Of a stretch of DNA of 8,773 nucleotides, positions 1 through 5,217 are shown in pieces (within the stretch, counting starts at the first letter, position 1; every line of letters starts with the position of its first letter). The notes under the pieces were generated by a model. It was given only the letters and a program-made list of their open reading frames with translations. It was not told the origin of the DNA and ran no database searches. Both the position numbers and the translations under genes were made by a program. The stretch comes from SZUA-430 sp044375275. Lineage in GTDB: Bacteria; Pseudomonadota; Alphaproteobacteria; Micropepsales; Micropepsaceae. Location: the NCBI GenBank assembly GCA_044375275.1, contig JBILMZ010000145.1, forward strand, positions 1 to 8,773, in the 5' to 3' direction.

Positions 1-176
1 ACAGACCACGACATGGTGTCCGAGGTGCTGGTGGGTTCAATGACGGAGAACTCCGTGTCAGCAACCCAATTAGCGCCGCCAAGCATGCGGACGTAGAAGT
101 TGCCGGCTGCAGCCGGAAGTGTGGTCGCGGCAACCATCAGGGCGGTTGACGCCAGCAGGGCGATTTTCTTCGTCAT
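1..176 (-). CDS. Secreted, probable outer-membrane beta-barrel protein (N-terminal 58 residues, truncated by window edge)
   Basis: Reading from ATG at 176 gives MTKKIALLASTALMVAATTL, followed by PAAA and then GNFYVRMLGGANW. This is a clear Sec signal peptide with two lysines, a hydrophobic core of about 16 residues and an AAA-type cleavage site near residue 24. The mature start, with alternating aromatic and polar residues and GGANW, resembles the first beta strand of small alphaproteobacterial porin-like (OmpW/opacity-type) proteins. GGAG (complement of 183-186) sits six bases before the ATG and supports this start. The frame is open to the left edge, so length and C-terminal signature are unseen. 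Export is well supported. The beta-barrel assignment is an inference from the first mature residues only. Confidence 0.7.
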   Translation of the reverse strand, partial: MTKKIALLASTALMVAATTLPAAAGNFYVRMLGGANWVADTEFSVIEPTSTSDTMSWS

Positions 177-245
177 TCAATGCTCCAAACCGTTTGATCG
201 GGTTGCGGGCGCTTCCCGACCGTTCTTCAATCATTGTCTCAACCC

Positions 246-264
246 ATGGTTACGAAACGGTTAG
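246..264 (-). promoter_or_regulatory. CtrA-like box upstream of the outer-membrane protein gene
   Basis: On the minus strand the sequence reads CTAA, seven bases, then GTAACCAT. The CtrA consensus of many alphaproteobacteria is TTAA-N7-TTAA, often extended as TTAACCAT, so this matches six of eight core bases plus the CCAT extension. It lies 70-88 bases upstream of the start codon at 176, a suitable place for a promoter-bound regulator. The same bases also form an 11-base-spaced direct repeat of TAACC. I saw no convincing -35/-10 pair. Two mismatches make this only a candidate. Confidence 0.25.
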
Positions 265-307
265 TCCGAAGGGTCCAACTGTCGGCATTGAGGATCCCGG
301 GGACGCA

Positions 308-342
308 AGAAGGCCGCCGCGGCGCATGCCGGGCGGCCTTCT
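308..342 (-). terminator. Strong stem-loop, probable terminator of the endonuclease gene
   Basis: AGAAGGCCGCC (308-318) is perfectly complementary to GGCGGCCTTCT (332-342), giving 11 pairs. After one unpaired base (319) the stem continues with CGGC (320-323) against GCCG (328-331), closing on a GCAT tetraloop. It starts 34 bases beyond the stop of the minus-strand nuclease gene and lies before the leader of the outer-membrane gene, where a terminator for the former is expected. The minus-strand descending arm ends CCTTCTTG, so the T-rich tail is short. The fold is certain; termination efficiency is an inference. Confidence 0.65.
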
Positions 343-376
343 GTCAGTATTGATGAAACCTGAACTACAGGCCGCC

Positions 377-1174
377 TCAAAGTCCCATGAATGCGCTTTC
401 AAGCAGCGGATTGGCAGTACCCTGTAACCTGTCGATCATCGCATTGCGCCGGACCTCGTCATTGTCCGGCGGGTCCATTGCCATCCAGTCGAGCAGGAGA
501 TCCCGGTCGCTGACGGCATCCTCGAGCGGCAGCCCATAGACGAAGTGCATGTAGACCAGCGACCGCGCGACATCGCCCTTCACTTCGTCCCGGGGTTCCA
601 CGACGGCTTGGGTGCCAATGCCGCGCCGGAACGAGGGGCAGAACTCGGGGAACCGTGGCTTGACGGTTTGGGGCAGCATCCCGAAGCGGATCCGCCCGCG
701 GCTGGAGTTGACCTTCTGCAAGGCCGGCCACAGGTTCTGAAGATCCGCCATCGCACGCTGCACGCGCCCGACCTGGCACGTGCGGTTGGTGCAGCCAGGT
801 TCCGTCTCCGCAATCGCATCGGCCGGAAAGACATGCTCCACCGAAAGCTTCTCGCCTGGCACGGCCGAAACACGGTCGGCATCAAAACTGATGCCGCAAT
901 AGAGTTCCGTTCCGCCATCGGGATAGAGCTTCTTCCAGAAGATCCGGCGTGCGTCGTCGTAGGTCGCATAGGTGCGCTGGCCATCCTGCGGCCAGGGAAG
1001 TTCGGCAATCTGATCCCATCCGGTGCGCTGGGCGGGCAGGGCGCCGGCGATGACAGGCCGCTTGGCGGCGGCAAATTCTCCGAACTCGGCGACATCCGGC
1101 GCGCAGGCCGAAAGCAAGGCGGCCGCGAGAAAAGCCGCCAGGGCGCTGCGTGCCCTCAGGAAAACAAGTGCCAT
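377..1174 (-). CDS. Endonuclease I family (EndA/NucM-type) nuclease, predicted lipoprotein, 265 residues
   Basis: A non-specific DNA/RNA endonuclease of the beta-beta-alpha-metal fold, expected outside the cytoplasm. The N-terminus is hydrophobic and ends LLSAC, a lipobox with the lipid-bearing Cys at position 24. Family landmarks follow in order: LYCGISFD (91-98), SVEHVFPA (111-118) with the expected catalytic His114 beside Glu113, DLQNLWPA (144-151), VNSSRG (155-160), KGDVARSLVYM (199-209), and a C-terminal WMAMDPPDNDE...RRN...QGTANP block (230-256). Four cysteines after the lipid Cys (93, 128, 133, 179) could form disulfides. The family usually has His just before the Asn of the DLxNL block; here it is Gln146. 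The ATG at 1174 is the first start, with AGGGGA about ten bases upstream. The gene is divergent from the DUF6356 gene and is followed by a strong hairpin. DNA scavenging or extracellular DNA processing is plausible, but context does not decide. Confidence 0.85.
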   Translation of the reverse strand: MALVFLRARSALAAFLAAALLSACAPDVAEFGEFAAAKRPVIAGALPAQRTGWDQIAELPWPQDGQRTYATYDDARRIFWKKLYPDGGTELYCGISFDADRVSAVPGEKLSVEHVFPADAIAETEPGCTNRTCQVGRVQRAMADLQNLWPALQKVNSSRGRIRFGMLPQTVKPRFPEFCPSFRRGIGTQAVVEPRDEVKGDVARSLVYMHFVYGLPLEDAVSDRDLLLDWMAMDPPDNDEVRRNAMIDRLQGTANPLLESAFMGL

Positions 1175-1205
1175 GTCTCATCATCCCCTGTCGAATCACA
1201 CGAAC

Positions 1206-1250
1206 GCGCCATTGTGGCGCTTGAACGTTGTTCAAAAGCGAGGTCAAAAT
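1206..1250 (+). promoter_or_regulatory. Candidate promoter with palindromic operator for the DUF6356 gene
   Basis: The 117-base divergent spacer contains two adjacent palindromes: GCGCC-ATTGT-GGCGC (1206-1220) and TTGAAC-GTT-GTTCAA (1221-1235). The left arm of the second can serve as a -35 (TTGAAC, 1221-1226). CAAAAT (1245-1250), 18 bases further on, could be a -10, giving transcription from about 1257. Each hexamer matches four of six sigma-70 consensus bases. A palindrome on the -35 suggests repressor or activator binding, and it could affect the divergent nuclease gene as well. It is not a standard alphaproteobacterial LexA box, which has seven bases between half-sites. Confidence 0.35.
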
Positions 1251-1276
1251 GGCGTCTGGGTCTTGTTCGCCAGTCC

Positions 1277-1283
1277 AAGGGGG
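1277..1283 (+). promoter_or_regulatory. Ribosome binding site that fixes the DUF6356 start
   Basis: AAGGGGG lies eight bases before the ATG at 1292. The reading frame is open far upstream (from 545), but that extension runs antisense to the nuclease gene. This site is the main reason for choosing the short 79-residue protein. Confidence 0.7.
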
Positions 1284-1291
1284 CCAATCCG

Positions 1292-1531
1292 ATGCTCGAG
1301 TTCTTTCTGAAACATCCCCGTTCCGTGGGCGAAACCTACGTCGAGCACATGGAGATGGCCGCAGGATTTGGCGTCGCGATGATTCTCGGTGGACTTGCCT
1401 GCCTGGTGCACGCCTTGATCCCCGCCTGGTTTGAAACGACAGGAAGCCGGATCATTTCGCACCTGCACACGCGCTTGGTGCTGAATCGCCGCCGCAAGGC
1501 GCCCGTTCCCGTGATCGACTACGCAATCTAG
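1292..1531 (+). CDS. DUF6356 family small membrane protein, 79 residues
   Basis: The protein has the layout of the uncharacterised DUF6356 family: an N-terminal KHPRSVGETYVEHM block (7-20), a hydrophobic stretch from about 23 to 45 that includes GGLACLVHALIP, then TGSRIISHLHTRLV (50-63) and a basic NRRRK (65-69). It probably has one membrane span with a basic cytoplasmic tail. Conserved His19, His40, His57 and His59 and Cys37 flank or sit in the span and could bind metal or haem, but that is speculation. The family has no established function; older records sometimes label members capsule biosynthesis proteins without real support. It is divergent from the nuclease gene and 102 bases ahead of the DUF2189 gene on the same strand. 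Confidence 0.8.
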   Translation: MLEFFLKHPRSVGETYVEHMEMAAGFGVAMILGGLACLVHALIPAWFETTGSRIISHLHTRLVLNRRRKAPVPVIDYAI

Positions 1532-1557
1532 GCTGAAGGCACGATGCCCGCTGAAGC

Positions 1558-1571
1558 TTGACCTGGGTCAA
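1558..1571 (+). promoter_or_regulatory. FNR/FixK-type binding site upstream of the DUF2189 gene
   Basis: TTGAC-CTGG-GTCAA is a perfect 14-base palindrome matching the FNR/FixK/Anr consensus TTGA(T/C)-N4-(A/G)TCAA. Its centre (1564.5) is about 69 bases upstream of the ATG at 1634. A weak -10 such as GGTACA (1597-1602) or TACAAA (1599-1604) would put the transcription start at about 1609-1611 and the box centre near -44 to -47. This is close to the -41.5 of a typical class II activated promoter. The stretch 1532-1633 is otherwise non-coding. I infer low-oxygen induction of the downstream gene; the palindrome itself is seen directly. Confidence 0.65.
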
Positions 1572-1633
1572 GGCTCTGTTCAACGACCCGTGCTTGGGTA
1601 CAAACTGAACCAGAGTTTTCCAAGCGGGGCCTC

Positions 1634-2422
1634 ATGACCAACCTTGCAACGCCCGTCAGCAAGACTGCGCCCGCCAAGGTGCGTCTGCGTGCGCCGACCA
1701 TGGATGATCCGTGGGCGTGGCTGACAGCGGGTTGGCGCGATCTCTGGAAAAATCCCGTTCTCAGCTTTGGCTACGGCGCGGCCTTCGTGATCATCGGCCT
1801 GCTGGCGACGTGGGGCCTCTGGCTGGCGGGGCTGGAGTCGATGGCCCCCGCGCTGGCGGCCGGCTTCACCCTTGTGGGACCGGTGTTCGCGATCGGCCTT
1901 TACGAGATGAGCCGCAAATACGAGGCCGGACAGCAAACCCATGTGAGGGACGTGCTGGCCGTGACGCTTCCTTCGCCAGCGCAGATGGCCTTTCTCGCCT
2001 ACACGCTGATGTTCCTGTTTCTGGTCTGGATCAGGCTGGCTACGCTCAACTATGCGATGTTCACGTATGGTGACTATCGTCCGCTGTCGGAGTTTTTGTC
2101 CTTCGCCCTTGGCAGCACGCAGGGCCTGATGATGATCGTTGTCGGGTCTGCGATTGGCGCCGTCATCGCCCTTATCGCCTTCGCCCTCAGCGTGGTGTCA
2201 GTCCCGATCCTCATGCGCCATGACGTCGATGTACTGACCGCCATGTGGATCAGCATCAAGCTGGTCCGCGATCATCCGGGCCCGATGTTGCTGTGGGCCT
2301 GGCTGATTGGCGTACTGACGCTGATGGGGCTGGCAAGCATGTTCGTCGGTCTTGCGCTGGTGTTCCCGCTGGTCGGTCACGCCACCTGGCACGCCTACCG
2401 GTCACTCATCATCGTCGATTAG
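1634..2422 (+). CDS. DUF2189 family integral membrane protein, 262 residues
   Basis: A multi-span inner-membrane protein of unknown function. After a polar N-terminus, PWAWLTAGWRDLWKNP (26-41) leads into hydrophobic segments at about 44-64, 71-90, 117-135, 164-190 and 217-247 (the last two may be longer hairpins). Family signatures seen are AAGFTLVGPVFAIGLYEMSR (75-94), PILMRHDVDVLTAMWISI (191-208), and a C-terminal LVFPLVGHATWHAYR (242-256) with His249 and His253. The start at 1634 has only a weak purine stretch (GCGGGG) upstream, but it is the first ATG and matches the usual family N-terminus. An FNR/FixK box in the leader suggests expression when oxygen is low. The last 21 bases overlap the 3' end of ccoS on the opposite strand. 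Context suggests a link to cbb3 oxidase biology; no biochemical role should be assigned. Confidence 0.85.
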   Translation: MTNLATPVSKTAPAKVRLRAPTMDDPWAWLTAGWRDLWKNPVLSFGYGAAFVIIGLLATWGLWLAGLESMAPALAAGFTLVGPVFAIGLYEMSRKYEAGQQTHVRDVLAVTLPSPAQMAFLAYTLMFLFLVWIRLATLNYAMFTYGDYRPLSEFLSFALGSTQGLMMIVVGSAIGAVIALIAFALSVVSVPILMRHDVDVLTAMWISIKLVRDHPGPMLLWAWLIGVLTLMGLASMFVGLALVFPLVGHATWHAYRSLIIVD

Positions 2423-2545
2423 GATCCGCTGCGCGGCACCGTCCATGTCATCGTACTGGCCTGACCGCAGCGTCCAGACAAACAGCCACACGCCCAACGC
2501 GCCCAGCACGATGGCAGCCAAGGTGATCACGTAGAAGATGTCCAT
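2402..2545 (-). CDS. ccoS: cbb3-type oxidase assembly protein CcoS (FixS), 47 residues
   Basis: Translation from ATG at 2545 gives MDIFYVITLAAIVLGALGVW, then LFVWTLRSGQYDDMDGAAQR and ILIDDDE, ending at TGA 2402-2404. This is the standard CcoS pattern: one N-terminal membrane span (about 4-25), the family motif LRSGQYDDMDGAAQRIL, and an acidic tail. CcoS is required for cofactor (haem and copper) insertion into CcoN in species tested. It starts three bases after the ccoI stop; a GGAG within the ccoI 3' end (complement of about 2552-2555) can serve as its ribosome site. Its last 21 bases run tail to tail into the DUF2189 gene. It closes the operon, and no terminator hairpin is visible after it. 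Confidence 0.95.
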   Translation of the reverse strand: MDIFYVITLAAIVLGALGVWLFVWTLRSGQYDDMDGAAQRILIDDDE

Positions 2546-2548
2546 CGG

Positions 2549-4738
2549 TCAGGTACTCCGGCGCGCAAGGCGCAGCGCGTTCAGCATCACGATCAGCGAA
2601 GAACCCGACATCGCAACCGCTGCGATAAGGGGCGTTACCATGCCCAGCGCGGCCAATGGCACCGCGAGCACGTTATAGATCGCCGAGAACGCAAAGTTCT
2701 GGAACACCAGTGAGCGCGCGCGACGGGCAACATCAACGGCTTCGACGATGGGGCTGAGCGACTCTCCCTGCAGGATCATGTCCGCCGCGGACTGGCTGGC
2801 TTGTACCGCAGTCCCGGGCGAAATCGACACATGTGCAAGCGAGAGCGCGGCGGCATCATTGAGGCCGTCCCCAACCATGAGGACATGATGTCCCTGTTTC
2901 CGCAGGCGCTCGAGATGCTGCGTCTTCTGAGCCGGGTCGCTGCAGGCAGTCCATGTCTCGATGGAGAGTGTTGCGGCTGCTGCTGCGGCCGGCTTGTCGA
3001 GGTCGCCGGTGAGCATCTCAACCTTGAGGCCCATGGCCTTCAGGGCCTTGACGCTCGCAGCCGCATCGGCACGCACACTGTCACTGAAATGAAGGGCGAC
3101 GGGCGCGTGTCCCGGTTCGCTGTACCAGAGTACGCTGCCATCGGCCTGTGCAGATGAACCGTCACCGGCAAAGGCTGCGCGGCCGAGGCGCAGCGTGCCT
3201 TCCGCGTTCCGGCATTCAAGCCCGTCTCCCGGAATTTCGCGGACATCCGCGAGCACTGTTCCGGGACCTGCTGCGCTGGCAAGCGCACGGGACAGCGGAT
3301 GCTTGCTGGCACGTGCCATCTGCGCAGCACGTTCGAGAACATCGCGCGACACGTTCTCACCGTTCGTCAACACCGGGCGCCCGTGCGTCAGTGTCCCCGT
3401 CTTGTCGAACACGGCCACGTCCGCTTCCGCCAGCCGCTCCAAGGCATCGCCGGACTTGACCAGGATCCCGCTCTTGAAGAGCCGGCTCGTCGCGACGATC
3501 TGCACGGCGGGCACCGCAAGGCCCAGTGCGCAGGGACATGTGATGATCAGAAGCGTCACGGCATTTGTCAGGGCCGTCTCGACACCGAGGCCGGCCACCA
3601 TGCCACCGAAAAAGACGAGCAGGGCCGCCCCGTGAACGGTCGGCACATAAAGCTGGGCCGCCCGGTCTGCAATCCGCACATAGCGGCCGCGGTTCTGCTG
3701 GCCAGCCTCGAACAGGCGCGCGAGATCGGCGACAAGTGAATCCTGGACGCGTTTCGTCGCCTTGAGCGTGAGCACACCGTTGAGATTGAGCGTACCGGAC
3801 TGAAGCAAGTCCCCCGCCTTGACACGCACGGGCGCACTCTCGCCCGTAACAAGCGAGACGTCGGCTTCGCTCTCGCCGCATTCCACGACACTGTCGACCG
3901 GAACACGCTCGCCGGCGGTGATCAGCAAACGGTCTCCCGGCGCAATGTCGCCCGCAGCAACGACGTGGGAGACGCCATCGGCACCGATCCGCGTGGACGT
4001 CACCGTTTGCATGGCGGCAAGGTCAAGGGCCGCACCCCGCGCTGTCCGCCTCAGGAGATGATCGAGGTAGCGGCCAATCAAAAGGAGGAAGGGCAGGCTT
4101 ACCGCCGCATCGAAATAGGCATGGTCGCCACCCTTGATCGCTTCATAGACACTAAGCGCAAGCGCCAGCAGGATTCCCAGTGTGATGGGAACGTCCATGT
4201 TGGCACTGCCCCGCGATAGACTTGCCGCAGCGGAGCGAAAGAAGGGGCGCCCGGCGTAGAGCGCGGTCGGGATGGCAATCACCCCCGAGACCCAGTGAAA
4301 GAGCGAGCGCGTCGCGTGTCCCATCTCGCCATCGAACCCTGCCCACACGCAGATCGACAGGAACATGACGTTGGATGAACCAAATGCTGCGACAGCAAGG
4401 CAGGTCAGCAGGAAGCGGCCCTCTTCGTCGTCCTGTTTGAGAATGGCGGAGGGATCGTAGGGAAAGGCTTCGAAGCCAAGTTCATTCACCCGCTCGACAA
4501 TGCGCTCCGCAGACGTGGCGCCTTCGCGCCAGCGCACATTCAGTTTTGCGGAAGAGAGATTGACGCGGGCTTCCTCGACGCCCGGCAGTTGGCGAATGCC
4601 GTTCTCGATCTTCGACATGCAGCCTGCACAGCGCATGCCCCGCACGGCGAGTTCCAGCCTTGCCAGCCCCTTTGCATCCCGCCGGACGAAAGGGGCAGGG
4701 TCAACGTGCAGGGATTGCGAGAACGTCGCTGCCGTCAT
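2549..4738 (-). CDS. ccoI: Copper-transporting P1B-type ATPase CcoI (FixI), 729 residues
   Basis: An inner-membrane copper-exporting ATPase that supplies copper for the CuB centre of cbb3 oxidase. An N-terminal heavy-metal domain carries MRCAGC (Cys37, Cys40). Membrane helices follow, then the actuator domain with VTGES (297-301), the ion-path CPC (401-403), the phosphorylation loop DKTGT (Asp445), the nucleotide-site HP pair (480-481), TGDLDKP (577-583), the hinge GDGLNDAAAL (623-632), and a last-helix MSGSS (710-714). The frame is open further upstream to 4810, but ATG at 4738 overlaps the ccoH stop as ATGA and gives the normal N-terminus, so I chose it. There is no good Shine-Dalgarno before it, so translation is probably coupled to ccoH. 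The motifs and the cco context distinguish it from general CopA exporters. Confidence 0.95.
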   Translation of the reverse strand: MTAATFSQSLHVDPAPFVRRDAKGLARLELAVRGMRCAGCMSKIENGIRQLPGVEEARVNLSSAKLNVRWREGATSAERIVERVNELGFEAFPYDPSAILKQDDEEGRFLLTCLAVAAFGSSNVMFLSICVWAGFDGEMGHATRSLFHWVSGVIAIPTALYAGRPFFRSAAASLSRGSANMDVPITLGILLALALSVYEAIKGGDHAYFDAAVSLPFLLLIGRYLDHLLRRTARGAALDLAAMQTVTSTRIGADGVSHVVAAGDIAPGDRLLITAGERVPVDSVVECGESEADVSLVTGESAPVRVKAGDLLQSGTLNLNGVLTLKATKRVQDSLVADLARLFEAGQQNRGRYVRIADRAAQLYVPTVHGAALLVFFGGMVAGLGVETALTNAVTLLIITCPCALGLAVPAVQIVATSRLFKSGILVKSGDALERLAEADVAVFDKTGTLTHGRPVLTNGENVSRDVLERAAQMARASKHPLSRALASAAGPGTVLADVREIPGDGLECRNAEGTLRLGRAAFAGDGSSAQADGSVLWYSEPGHAPVALHFSDSVRADAAASVKALKAMGLKVEMLTGDLDKPAAAAAATLSIETWTACSDPAQKTQHLERLRKQGHHVLMVGDGLNDAAALSLAHVSISPGTAVQASQSAADMILQGESLSPIVEAVDVARRARSLVFQNFAFSAIYNVLAVPLAALGMVTPLIAAVAMSGSSLIVMLNALRLARRST

Positions 4739-5214
4739 GGAAGCACGACGCGCCGCGTTGCCTGGAAGGCCACATTCTCGGTGCTGCGTGTCGCGGCCAT
4801 GACATCCCACTGTCCACGCTTCAGGTCAGCCACGCGGGCTTCATATACGCCATCACCCACGGGCAGCAGCTTGAGGCTGCGGTCAAGATAGGCATTGGCC
4901 GGATGGCGGAGCCGGAGGTCTATGTCGAGCGCGCTCAGGGGCTGATTTTCGGCATTGACGAGCCGCAGCACGAAGATGGATTCCCCATTCTTCTCGCGCC
5001 GCGCGGCAATCGTCGCCTGCCAGCCAAGCGCGGCCTGGGCCTCCTTGCCGGCCAGTTTCTGATTGTACTCAAGCCCCTTCTGATACGGCTGTTTCACGTC
5101 TTCGCCGGCGAATGTGGAAAGCGCATAGGTGACGAATATGGTGTTCACCCCGATCGTGACGCCGAAGAATGCCAGTATCATGACAAGCACATGCCAGCCT
5201 TTGAGTTCACGCAT
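4735..5214 (-). CDS. ccoH: cbb3 oxidase assembly/stability protein CcoH (FixH), 159 residues
   Basis: A small single-span membrane protein needed for stable assembly of cbb3 oxidase, probably by contacting CcoN and CcoP. An N-terminal span at about 8-30 (VLVMILAFFGVTIGVNTIFV region) is followed by the family block YQKGLEYNQ (44-52) and a periplasmic beta-rich domain with LRHPAN (102-107) and WDV (136-138). The start region reads TGA-GTG-ATG right after the ccoG coding region. I prefer ATG at 5214 because GAGGAG then lies six bases upstream; a GTG start at 5217 would add one residue at poor spacing. Its stop shares four bases with the ccoI start (ATGA). Confidence 0.93.
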   Translation of the reverse strand: MRELKGWHVLVMILAFFGVTIGVNTIFVTYALSTFAGEDVKQPYQKGLEYNQKLAGKEAQAALGWQATIAARREKNGESIFVLRLVNAENQPLSALDIDLRLRHPANAYLDRSLKLLPVGDGVYEARVADLKRGQWDVMAATRSTENVAFQATRRVVLP

Positions 5215-5217
5215 CAC

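Noticed and set aside
545..1291. Upstream extension of the DUF6356 reading frame, which would give 328 residues.
   Set aside because: The extension is antisense to the nuclease gene and has no family similarity. A good ribosome site precedes the ATG at 1292, and the family is short.
4739..4810. A 24-residue N-terminal extension of CcoI.
   Set aside because: The extra residues do not look like FixI proteins. ATG at 4738 forms the ATGA overlap with the ccoH stop, typical of this operon.
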